Source: Oryzibacter oryziterrae
GTDB taxonomy: Bacteria; Pseudomonadota; Alphaproteobacteria; Rhizobiales; Pleomorphomonadaceae
NCBI RefSeq assembly: GCF_021864535.1
Contig: NZ_JAKJIC010000019.1
Coordinates: 1 to 64,000, forward strand
Direction of reading: 5' to 3'
DNA: 64,000 nucleotides
The notes below the pieces were generated by a model, which was not told the DNA's origin, made no database searches, and saw only the letters and a program-made list of their open reading frames with translations. How positions within the stretch are numbered: position 1 is the first letter of the stretch; each line of letters opens with the position of its first letter. Both the position numbers and the translations under genes were made by a program. Below, piece after piece: positions 1-7,437 of the stretch.

Positions 1-168
1 TGCGGTGCTGGCGGCGGCGGCGCGGGAGGCTGCGGTGCTGGCGGCGGCGGCAACTGCAGTGGCGCGACCGGCGGTGGCACCGGCGGCGCGGTTGATGGAG
101 CGGGCGGCGGCGGTGTAGGTCACAGCGGTGGCGCGGGTGATGGAGCGGACGGAGGCGGCGGTGTAGGT
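1..168. repeat. Degenerate tandem repeats inside the alanine-rich gene
   Basis: A 21-nt segment at 1-21 recurs exactly at 31-51, giving a 30-nt period. A longer degenerate unit containing GATGGAGCGG and GGCGGTGTAGGT occurs at about 94-120 and 139-168. In the minus-strand frame these encode repeated Ala/Ser/Thr/Arg blocks, so they are coding repeats that may expand or contract. They are not CRISPR-like. Confidence 0.5.
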
Positions 169-411
169 GGCAGCGCGGGAGGCGGCTCTCGTTTCAGCGG
201 TTGAAAGATTCGAGGCAACCGCCGAAACGACCAAGGCCCGGGCCAATGGCAAAATTATCTCCTGACCCCAACTCTCCCCTTGAAGGCGCCTATCCGTCGC
301 GATCAGCGGCATAACCCGCAGCGCCGCCCTTACGGCAAGGTTAGGAGCCCAATCATGTGGCGTTCCCACAAGCCAGCGCTCCAGCTCTTCCTCGCTCCGA
401 ATCGTCACCAT
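1..411 (-). CDS. Alanine-rich conserved hypothetical protein, 3' end beyond the window
   Basis: Reading the minus strand from the ATG at 411-409 gives 137 codons without a stop to the window edge, so the C-terminus is missing. Residues 1-45 look like an ordinary globular start, with EEELERWL and then AVRAALRVMPL. I associate this pattern with an uncharacterised alphaproteobacterial family. From about residue 65 the protein becomes a long Ala/Thr/Ser/Arg-rich stretch, probably helical. Codons end mostly in C or G in this frame, as in neighbouring genes, whereas the Gly-rich forward frame lacks that bias. An in-frame TGA lies upstream. No clear Shine-Dalgarno precedes the ATG, so a non-ATG start slightly upstream is possible. 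Function unknown. Confidence 0.6.
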   Translation of the reverse strand, partial: MVTIRSEEELERWLVGTPHDWAPNLAVRAALRVMPLIATDRRLQGESWGQEIILPLARALVVSAVASNLSTAETRAASRAATYTAASVRSITRATAVTYTAAARSINRAAGATAGRATAVAAAASTAASRAAAASTA

Positions 412-720
412 ACCCCACGCCTCCAGCCACGCCTCATCATGGCGTTGCGCCTCTCCCCTTTCAATCCCTGCGCGCAGTCTTCACAAAATAGTCGCCGAGT
501 CTACCCAGACACTCGGCAAACCCCTCTCTCCCACTCTCCCCCCCAAGGGGGGAGAGGGCGCGTTGAGCTGCTCATCGAGAGCTTTCAAGGCTCTGGCTGG
601 AACCGATCGGGGCTCTCTCCCCCCTTGGGGGGGAGAGTGGGAGAGAGGGGTAGCCCCGGCCCCTCTTCTCAACGCAAGATCGCAGGCAGCAAAGAGAGCC
701 GCACCGCAGCGGAAGCCCCC
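412..720. other. Gene-poor stretch dominated by an inverted repeat
   Basis: No convincing gene is seen between the start of the alanine-rich gene and the end of the YcgN gene. Open frames here are short or overlap the palindrome. Most of the interval is the inverted repeat at 521-650. Confidence 0.6.
521..650. repeat. 36-bp perfect inverted repeat with 58-nt spacer
   Basis: The 36 nt at 521-556 are the exact reverse complement of 615-650. Each arm also contains its own palindrome (CTCCCCCCCAAGGGGGGAG and its complement), so the element can fold as one long hairpin or as two shorter ones. It resembles the dispersed intergenic palindromes common in Rhizobiales genomes. It could also act as a strong transcription barrier between the flanking minus-strand genes. 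Confidence 0.8.
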
Positions 721-1203
721 TCACCTCCGCCCCTTCTTTTTCATCGGCCAGGTCACCACGCGCTCTTCCCAGCGCTCCAGCGGCCAGTCCTTTTCGTCCA
801 CCACCTTGCCGCGCACCGAGATCCCGGCCGTGTGCACGCTGTCAGGGTCGCCGGATTTCAGCGGGTGCCAGTCGTAGAGGTCCTTGCGTTCTTCCACGAG
901 GCGATAGGCGCAGGTCGGCGGCAGCCAGGACAAGGTGCGCACTTCGTCGGGCGTCAGGCGGATGCAGTCGGGCACGGTGGCGGCGCGGTTGGGGTAGTCG
1001 CGGCAGCGGCAGGTGTGGCCGTCGAGCAGTTCGCAGCCGATGTCGGTGTAGACGACGATGCCGGTCTCCTCGTCCTCCAGCTTGTTGAGGCAGCAGCGGG
1101 CGCAGCCGTCGCAGAGGCTTTCCCATTCGGCATCGGTCATCTCGTCGAGAGTCTTGGCCAGCCAGAAGGGAATGCCGACAGTTTTATCCTTTGCTTTAAC
1201 CAT
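721..1203 (-). CDS. YcgN family cysteine-cluster protein (UPF0260)
   Basis: The 160-residue protein matches the YcgN/UPF0260 family in length and in its cysteine pattern. It has [11 protein letters not shown] near residues 32-42, then [20 protein letters not shown], then VPDC and PPTCAYR. The clustered Cys residues suggest binding of a metal ion or Fe-S centre, but the biochemical role of the family is unknown to me. It is probably cytoplasmic, since no signal peptide or membrane segment is visible. It stands alone on the minus strand and is divergent from the peptidoglycan synthase gene that begins at 1320. Confidence 0.88.
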   Translation of the reverse strand: MVKAKDKTVGIPFWLAKTLDEMTDAEWESLCDGCARCCLNKLEDEETGIVVYTDIGCELLDGHTCRCRDYPNRAATVPDCIRLTPDEVRTLSWLPPTCAYRLVEERKDLYDWHPLKSGDPDSVHTAGISVRGKVVDEKDWPLERWEERVVTWPMKKKGRR

Positions 1204-1319
1204 TACTTCACATGCGCCTATGCCGGGGTGTATAAAAGCCGTATTGTTTTTGGCCGAGCAGGAGTCGCGTTAAGCGGGCGTTCTACTCGGGTTTCGAGGT
1301 CCAATTTCTTTCCAAACGC

Positions 1320-3578
1320 TTGGTCGCAAACGTGCCGGAGTTCAAGCAAAATCCGCGCTGGCGCCTCTGGCTGCTGGCTCTTGACGCGTGGATCGACAGT
1401 TCGGTCTGGGGCGCGGGGCGGCGCTTTGGCCTCGCCTGGACGGCACTCACCGACCATATGTCGGTGCTGCGGGTGCGTGGCTTCAAGCGGGCGATGTTCG
1501 AACTCCTGTCGGAAGGTGCGACGCTCGGCACCTTCGGCACCATCGTGCTCCTGGTGCTGGCCCAGCCGGCCTTCAAGTCGACGCAGGGCGACTGGAAGGC
1601 GCGCGGCGATTATGCGGTCACCTTCGAGGATCGCAACGGCAAGATCATCGGCCGGCGGGGCATGTTCCTCGATGATTCCGTGCCGCTCGAGGACATGCCG
1701 CCCTATCTGATCCAGGCGACGCTGGCCACCGAGGACCGGCGCTTCTTCGAGCATTTCGGCATCGATCCGCTCGGCCTCATGCGCGCCTTCGTCACCAATG
1801 CCAAGGCCGGCGGCGTGGTTCAGGGCGGTTCGACGCTGACCCAGCAGCTGGCCAAGAACCTGTTCCTCTCCAACGAGCGCACCCTGCAGCGCAAGGTCAA
1901 CGAAGCCTTCCTGTCGCTGTGGCTGGAGGCCAATCTCACAAAGCGCGAGATCCTCAAGCTCTATCTCGACCGCGCCTACATGGGCGGCGGCACCCATGGC
2001 GTGACGGCGGCGGCGGAGTTCTATTTCGGCAAGTCGGTCAAGGACTTGACGCTGTCCGAGGCGGCCATGCTGTCGGGCCTCTACAAGGCGCCGACCAAAT
2101 ATTCGCCCAACGTCAATCTGGCCGCCGCGCGGGCGCGCGCCAACGAAGTGCTGTCCAACATGGTCGAGGCCGGCTTCATGACCGAAGCGCAGGTGGCGCC
2201 GGCCCGGCGCAACCCGGCGACGCCGGTCCCGACCGCCACGGCCACGGCGCCCGACTGGTATCTCGACTGGGCCTTCGAGGAGATCAAGCGCATCGCCCCG
2301 CCGGGCGACCGCACCATCACCGCCCGCACGACGCTCGACCCGGCGATCCAGACCTCGGCCGAGACGGCCATCGAGGAAAGCCTCCGGCAATATGGCCAGC
2401 AGTATCGCGTCAAGCAGGCGTCCACCGTGGTCGTCGGCCTCGACGGCGGCGTGCGGGCTATGGTCGGCGGTCGCGATTATGACGAGAGCCTGTTCAATCG
2501 GGCGGTGTCGGCGCTGAGGCAGCCCGGATCATCCTTCAAGCCCTTCGTCTACGCCACCGCCTTCATGAATGGCTGGCAGCCGGACAGCGTCATCACCGAC
2601 GCGCCCATCACCATCGGCAACTGGACGCCGCGCAACTACGGCCGTTCCTACTCGGGCCGGGTGACGCTGCGGTCGGCCATCGCCCATTCGATCAACACCG
2701 TGCCGGTGCGCCTCGCCGAAGGCTTCGGGCGCGGCAAGATCGTCGAGACGGCGCATAATCTCGGCATCCGCTCCGAGCTCAAGATCACGCGCGCCCTGCC
2801 GCTCGGCGTTGCCGAGGTGACGGCGCTCGACATGGCCGGCGCCTATGCCGGCTTTGCCAATGCCGGCACAAAGGTCACGCCCTATGCCATCGAGACCGTG
2901 CGCACCCGCAAGGGCGAGGTCACCTATGACCATGCGCGCGACGAGCCCAAGCCGCCACGGGTGCTACCGGAGAGTGTCGCTTATGAAATGAACGACGTGC
3001 TGTCGTCGGTGGTCAACGCCGGCACCGGCGGCAAGGCGAAATTCCCCGGCCAGATGCAGGCCGGCAAGACGGGCACCACCCAGTCCTATCGCGACGCCTG
3101 GTTCGTCGGCTTCACCGGCTGGTATTCGGCGGCCGTCTGGTTCGGCAACGACGACTATACTTCCACCGCCAACATGACCGGCGGCAGCCTGCCGGCCCTG
3201 ACTTGGCACAACATCATGGAGCCGATCCACGCCGGGCTGCCCTTCCGGCCGATCCCCGGAGCCCCGGTGCCGGCTGACCTCGTCAAGGAACCGATCGCGC
3301 CGATGGCAAGCGCCGAGCCGGCGCGTCCGGCGCCCGGTTCGACGCTGACGCCCGAGGCGCTGTCCAAGATCGCCGACATCGGCGCCCGCATGCGCGCGCG
3401 CCTCGACGTGACGGCTTCGACCACGCTTCATTCCAACCCGCTCACCGCCCTGCCCTCGCCGCTGCACCCGCTGGCATCGACCTCCGCTGCGGCGGCGTCC
3501 CTGCCCTCCGACGGTTCCTCGATCACGCTCAATGGTGTAACCATGATCGGCCCCGAGAGCACGGCGGAGATCCGCTGA
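1320..3578 (+). CDS. PBP1A-type bifunctional peptidoglycan glycosyltransferase/transpeptidase
   Basis: This class A penicillin-binding protein polymerises and cross-links peptidoglycan in the periplasm. After a membrane segment around residues 62-82 comes the GT51 domain. It has EDRRFFEHFGID (catalytic Glu near 138), GGSTLTQQLAKNLFL, RKVNEAFLSLWLE and RAYMGGGTHGV. The transpeptidase domain follows, with SSFK (nucleophile near Ser404), a SIN triad and KTGT near 583. The tail is rich in Ala and Pro. The length of 752 residues is normal for alphaproteobacterial PBP1A proteins. The start used is TTG; an in-frame GTG four codons later is an alternative. All catalytic motifs look intact. Confidence 0.95.
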   Translation: MVANVPEFKQNPRWRLWLLALDAWIDSSVWGAGRRFGLAWTALTDHMSVLRVRGFKRAMFELLSEGATLGTFGTIVLLVLAQPAFKSTQGDWKARGDYAVTFEDRNGKIIGRRGMFLDDSVPLEDMPPYLIQATLATEDRRFFEHFGIDPLGLMRAFVTNAKAGGVVQGGSTLTQQLAKNLFLSNERTLQRKVNEAFLSLWLEANLTKREILKLYLDRAYMGGGTHGVTAAAEFYFGKSVKDLTLSEAAMLSGLYKAPTKYSPNVNLAAARARANEVLSNMVEAGFMTEAQVAPARRNPATPVPTATATAPDWYLDWAFEEIKRIAPPGDRTITARTTLDPAIQTSAETAIEESLRQYGQQYRVKQASTVVVGLDGGVRAMVGGRDYDESLFNRAVSALRQPGSSFKPFVYATAFMNGWQPDSVITDAPITIGNWTPRNYGRSYSGRVTLRSAIAHSINTVPVRLAEGFGRGKIVETAHNLGIRSELKITRALPLGVAEVTALDMAGAYAGFANAGTKVTPYAIETVRTRKGEVTYDHARDEPKPPRVLPESVAYEMNDVLSSVVNAGTGGKAKFPGQMQAGKTGTTQSYRDAWFVGFTGWYSAAVWFGNDDYTSTANMTGGSLPALTWHNIMEPIHAGLPFRPIPGAPVPADLVKEPIAPMASAEPARPAPGSTLTPEALSKIADIGARMRARLDVTASTTLHSNPLTALPSPLHPLASTSAAAASLPSDGSSITLNGVTMIGPESTAEIR

Positions 3579-3608
3579 CACCCCGCGCAAGACGAGATAG
3601 GCCGCTCC

Positions 3609-4187
3609 GTGCTGTCCACGCTCCGCTTCATCATCGTGGTTATCGCCGGCAGTCTGCTGGGCCTTGCGTCTGCCTGGTGGGTGCTCAACGATCCCAGGCT
3701 CGACATTTCGCCGCGCCTTGGCGTGTGGTCGGTCGCCGGCAGCGAAGCCAACCCCTATGCCGCCGCGCGCCTCGCCCGCAGCACAGCCGGCCGTCTCACG
3801 CCGTCGCAGGGCATTGCCCTGATTGCCGAACGCGATGGCGACGGCGCCCGGCTCAATCCTGCCTGCACCTATCTGATCGAAGGCCCGATGCCCGTCGACG
3901 CCGTGTGGACGCTGACGATCGGCAATGAACGCGGCCGCCTCACGGTCAATCCGGCCGGCCGGGTTGCCTTCACGTCGGCGGATTCCTTTCGCTATGACCC
4001 CGGCAATCGGGTGCAGATCGGCGTCGGGCCGGAGATGGGCACCGGCGACTTCATCGTCACCGGCGGGCTCGACTCGCTGCGCGTCACGCTCAGGCTCTAC
4101 AGTCCCACCTTTGCCAGCCACCCGCCCGATCCGGCGGAGTTGCCGACGATCACCCGGCGCACCTGCCCGGCGGGAGCGCCCGCATGA
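3609..4187 (+). CDS. DUF1214 domain-containing membrane-anchored protein
   Basis: This 192-residue protein starts at a GTG and has one hydrophobic segment at residues 5-27. The rest is probably exposed to the periplasm. The pattern WTLTIGNERGRL and the ending LPTITRRTCP fit DUF1214, a domain often found with DUF1254. Its last four bases overlap the next start (ATGA), so the two are translationally coupled. Their order, DUF1214 then short DUF1254, matches what I recall as a recurring Rhizobiales gene pair. Substrate and role are unknown; the position after a cell-wall synthase suggests an envelope role, as inference only. Confidence 0.75.
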   Translation: MLSTLRFIIVVIAGSLLGLASAWWVLNDPRLDISPRLGVWSVAGSEANPYAAARLARSTAGRLTPSQGIALIAERDGDGARLNPACTYLIEGPMPVDAVWTLTIGNERGRLTVNPAGRVAFTSADSFRYDPGNRVQIGVGPEMGTGDFIVTGGLDSLRVTLRLYSPTFASHPPDPAELPTITRRTCPAGAPA

Positions 4188-4741
4188 TCGATCGCTTCAT
4201 TCGCAGCCTCGTGGCGCTGCTGCTCCTGGCCGGCGTCGTGCACATCGTCGCCATCCTGCTGGTGCCGTTCAACGTGCCCTTCAACGCCTATGCGCAGCTG
4301 ATCGCCGACAGCCCGAGCGCGCGCCTGACACTTCTGAACCGCACCTCGCTCGCCCTGCCCGATCTTGATCCGAGCTTCGTCACCGCCGTCTGTCCGGTGA
4401 CGCCGGAAACGGGGCCGCAACTGATCACCGGCATGCTGCCGGACAGGCTCTGGTTCGTCTCGCTGATCGGTCCCAACGGCGATGTGGTCACCGCCCTCCG
4501 GTCCGATGCCGCCGAGAATGGCAAGCTCTCCGCCCTCGCCGGCACCCCCGCCGACGTCGACACCTATCTGTCAGCGCACAAGCTCGATGCGCCCTTGCCG
4601 GTGCCGCTCTCGCTCATGGGCGATCGCGGTCTCGTCGAGATCAAGATCTTCGCGCCGAATGAAGGCGACCGCCTGGCCGCGACGGCAGCCATCGAGGCCA
4701 TGACCTGCCTCTCCGCCATGGCTCCACCGCCGGCCAAGTGA
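4184..4741 (+). CDS. Short DUF1254-like membrane-anchored protein
   Basis: A 185-residue protein with an N-terminal membrane segment at residues 8-28 and a periplasmic domain. The features NAYAQLIADSP, TSLALPDLDPSF and DRLWFVSLIGPNGDVV agree with the short single-domain DUF1254 proteins found beside DUF1214 genes. It overlaps the preceding gene by four bases. Two cysteines, in AVCPVTP and MTCLSAM, may form a disulfide. Function is unknown; I infer that it acts together with its upstream partner. Confidence 0.7.
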   Translation: MIDRFIRSLVALLLLAGVVHIVAILLVPFNVPFNAYAQLIADSPSARLTLLNRTSLALPDLDPSFVTAVCPVTPETGPQLITGMLPDRLWFVSLIGPNGDVVTALRSDAAENGKLSALAGTPADVDTYLSAHKLDAPLPVPLSLMGDRGLVEIKIFAPNEGDRLAATAAIEAMTCLSAMAPPPAK

Positions 4742-4756
4742 CGGCGCCCTATCCTG

Positions 4757-5638
4757 CTATTTCTGCGGCACCGGCCCGTCGAAGGGGTCGGGCTCCTGCA
4801 TCAGGCGCGAGCGCAGCGGATGATGCGTGTCCACGCTCTTGAGTGGCGCGGCGTCGTGGCATTCGGAGAATACCAGCGCGTTATAGGCCTGATTGGCGGC
4901 GAACAGATTGGCCGAGGGGATCTCGATCTCGAAGCGGTCGATGGCATAGCGGTAGGAGGCGGCCCGATAGCCGAGCGCGCGCCAGACCCAGGAGATCGTC
5001 GACTCGTTCTCGAGCACGCGCGCCTCGGCGTTGGCGCGGAAGGCGGCATCCGTCTCGCCCTGGCGGTAGAACACCTGCAGGCGTTCGATATCCGCCTTGC
5101 GGACCCGCGCCGCCACGGCGCAGAAGGGCGGGATCAGATCGGTATCGGCCGACGCGTCGGCGATCACCTTGTTCCAGCGCGTGTCCGAGCCGGCGTAGGC
5201 GTCCGACAGCAGGAAGTCGTGATAGCGGCGCGCGTCATAGGCGGGATTGAGCAGCGGCAGCGCGAATTTCGGGAACATGGCGGCCACCGACGCGTCCATC
5301 TGCCCGTTGCCGGTCAGCATCGGCAGGATGCGCGTGCGTTCGCCTTCCACCAGCGTGTCGAGCCACCAGTCGCGCACATGGGGCGCGCGCACGAAGTTCC
5401 AGGCGCGGTTGCGCAGTTCGACTTCGTCATCGGTATAGGGAAAGCTGGACACCGGCTCCCTGCGAGCCTGATGCGCCATGTAGTTGCCGGCGGCCGGCAT
5501 CAGATCGTCATGCATGTAAGACGGCGCGGCGCGGCCAAAATCACCGGTGGGACGCCCACAAGCGGACAGGGACGCAACTGCGATGACAGCGGCGCCTGCG
5601 CCGACATGTCGCCAGAACCTGAAGCTGCGCAATTCCAT
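4757..5638 (-). CDS. Putative lipoprotein of unknown function
   Basis: I start the gene at the ATG at 5638, giving MELRSFRFWRHVG, because GGGAG lies just upstream. A longer frame back to 5689 lacks this. A lipobox, AVASLSAC|G, places the mature N-terminal cysteine near residue 27, so the protein should be an inner- or outer-membrane lipoprotein of about 290 residues. The body is Trp- and Tyr-rich (RAPHVRDWWLDTLVEGERTR, STISWVWRALGYRAASYRYA) with no domain I recognise. Its stop is 15 bp from that of the convergent DUF1254-like gene. Confidence 0.7.
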   Translation of the reverse strand: MELRSFRFWRHVGAGAAVIAVASLSACGRPTGDFGRAAPSYMHDDLMPAAGNYMAHQARREPVSSFPYTDDEVELRNRAWNFVRAPHVRDWWLDTLVEGERTRILPMLTGNGQMDASVAAMFPKFALPLLNPAYDARRYHDFLLSDAYAGSDTRWNKVIADASADTDLIPPFCAVAARVRKADIERLQVFYRQGETDAAFRANAEARVLENESTISWVWRALGYRAASYRYAIDRFEIEIPSANLFAANQAYNALVFSECHDAAPLKSVDTHHPLRSRLMQEPDPFDGPVPQK

Positions 5639-5720
5639 ATCGTCCGCTCCCTGAGCGGGACCATCACAGGATTCGCGCCGTGAACGCAAGCCGGGCCGAT
5701 CCTGTCCCGGCGTCTCGATC

Positions 5721-5918
5721 CTACTTCGACGTCCTCTTCCTGGGCGGCGGCGTCTTCATGTCCGAAGACCGTGAGTCATCCGGGTCAGTCTTGTCGTCAG
5801 ACTCTTCTTCACGGCGACTCACTTGCGCACCGGGAAAAATCGTCACCTCACAAAATCCGCCCATATTCCTGCGACGGGCTCGAACCATCGGCACGCCGAA
5901 CTCAATCACAAGCCCCAT
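5721..5918 (-). CDS. Small hypothetical protein (65 aa)
   Basis: The ATG at 5918 is preceded by AGGAGG at ideal spacing, a stronger start than the longer frame opening at 6002. The protein begins MGLVIEFGVPMVRARRR and ends in a charged, Ser/Asp-rich and then basic tail. Short proteins beginning MG-VIEF are familiar to me from Rhizobiales, but no function is known. The strong ribosome binding site is the best evidence that the gene is real. Confidence 0.5.
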   Translation of the reverse strand: MGLVIEFGVPMVRARRRNMGGFCEVTIFPGAQVSRREEESDDKTDPDDSRSSDMKTPPPRKRTSK

Positions 5919-6096
5919 GATCGCCTCCTGAGCCAGGGGTGAATGGTGGGTACAAAGCATGTCGACGCCAATTCTTGGGAAAACATGCTTCTCGTTCAGC
6001 AATTTCGATCCTCTGCCCCGTCGGTTAACAAACAGTTTACGAATTGCGAGGCATTCTATCGATGTGGGAGTTTTCAGCTAGAATTCAAACGTTCGC

Positions 6097-7260
6097 GTGA
6101 GCGAATCATTCAATCCGTCGGGCCGCTTCATGACGTCACATCCCTTTTCCAACGGGATTTTAGGCCTGGTCCGCAACACGGACGCAGAACGCGCTCGCAC
6201 GGTCCTCAAGGACGCGACGGCGCTCTTCGTTTCCGAGCCTTTCCACTCCCGCCAGGAAATCGCGATGTACGAGGAACTGGCGCTGCAGTTGATGCGCGTC
6301 ACCGCGTTGCGCGAACGCATCGAGATTGCCACCCTCCTCGCCGCCTATGAGAACGTGCCGCCGGCCGTGCTGCGGGTGTTGCTACAGGACATCTATCCGG
6401 TGGCCTCCGTCATTCTGGAAAAGGCCCCCTACCTGCCGGACGTCGAGCTGCTTTCGCTGGTGGCGACCGCGCCCTCCAGCCATGTGGAGCTGGTCGCCGC
6501 GCGCAAGCAGCTGTCGCGCCCCGTCGTCGAGGCGCTCCTGAACAAGCTGGCACCGGACGTGCTGCACGTGCTGCTGCTCAACCAGTCGATCACGCTGCCC
6601 GAGACGGCGATCCCCGCGCTGGTCGATCTCGGCTGCGACTATCCCGCCATTGCGCGAGCGCTCGCTGCCAGGTTTGACGACGTGCAGGATACCGATCTGA
6701 TCGAGTTGTTCCTGCATCTTGATGGCCGTGGCCGCCGCCGTGTCATCCAGGCGCTGGAAATCGCCGCCCTGCGCGAGTTTGCCGCCCGGCGCCCCTTGCC
6801 CAAGGTGCCGATGCCGGACCCGGAGAAGGTCGCAGATCTTGCCGCTGCCTGCCTCACGCGCGACAGCAACGTCATGGCCGCCACGCTGGCCAATCTCATC
6901 GGTGTCGAGCAGATCTTTGCGCGCAGCCTGCTGGACGATCAGGGCGGTGAGCCGCTGGCGATCGCTCTCCGCGCCGCCGGCCTCGATGCGCCGCTTGCCA
7001 CACGCGTGATCCTGTTCTCCGGTCAGGCCGACGTGCGCAATTACCAGGAAGTCAAGCGACTGGTCGAACTCTTCGAAATGGTGTCGCTGCGCTCCTCGCT
7101 GCTGCTGGCCGACCGCTGGCGCGGCATCCGCCGCGAAATCCCGGCCCGCCGCGGCTATGTCCCGCAGACCCAGACCGGAACCCCCATCCGCACCGGCACC
7201 GACCAGCGGACCGCGACCCCGCAGGCCGCCACGGAAACGCTGCGCCGCGACCGGGCCTGA
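6097..7260 (+). CDS. DUF2336 domain-containing protein
   Basis: The 387-residue, helix-rich cytoplasmic protein has the repeating HEAT-like pattern of DUF2336 proteins. Examples are VAARKQLSRPVVEALL, DVLHVLLLNQSITLPETA and DYPAIARALAARFDDVQDTDL. Alphaproteobacterial members have been linked to response-regulator signalling, but the role here is unknown. The first codon is GTG; an ATG at 6130 is an alternative, and neither has a strong ribosome binding site. The last 35 residues are Thr/Gln/Arg-rich and probably disordered. Confidence 0.8.
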   Translation: MSESFNPSGRFMTSHPFSNGILGLVRNTDAERARTVLKDATALFVSEPFHSRQEIAMYEELALQLMRVTALRERIEIATLLAAYENVPPAVLRVLLQDIYPVASVILEKAPYLPDVELLSLVATAPSSHVELVAARKQLSRPVVEALLNKLAPDVLHVLLLNQSITLPETAIPALVDLGCDYPAIARALAARFDDVQDTDLIELFLHLDGRGRRRVIQALEIAALREFAARRPLPKVPMPDPEKVADLAAACLTRDSNVMAATLANLIGVEQIFARSLLDDQGGEPLAIALRAAGLDAPLATRVILFSGQADVRNYQEVKRLVELFEMVSLRSSLLLADRWRGIRREIPARRGYVPQTQTGTPIRTGTDQRTATPQAATETLRRDRA

Positions 7261-7437
7261 GGCCGACGCCGGATCTCCACCCAACACGTCAGGAATGAGT
7301 TGAAGACACGAGCAGAATCCTCGTAGTCTTGTCATGCGTTCATCGGAGGATGGTGGCTGCGCATGTCCTGTTGAGTGGCCGTCGTGACGCCACATTGATC
7401 TCATCATCATTCCCAATGTCTTTGGAAAGGACGAGGT

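Noticed and set aside
1-168. CRISPR-like short repeats
   Set aside because: The repeats are degenerate, lack regular unique spacers and lie in a coding frame.
1-203. Forward-strand glycine-rich protein end
   Set aside because: The frame is open but lacks the strong C/G third-position bias; the minus-strand frame has it, continues to a sensible N-terminus, and explains the same repeats.
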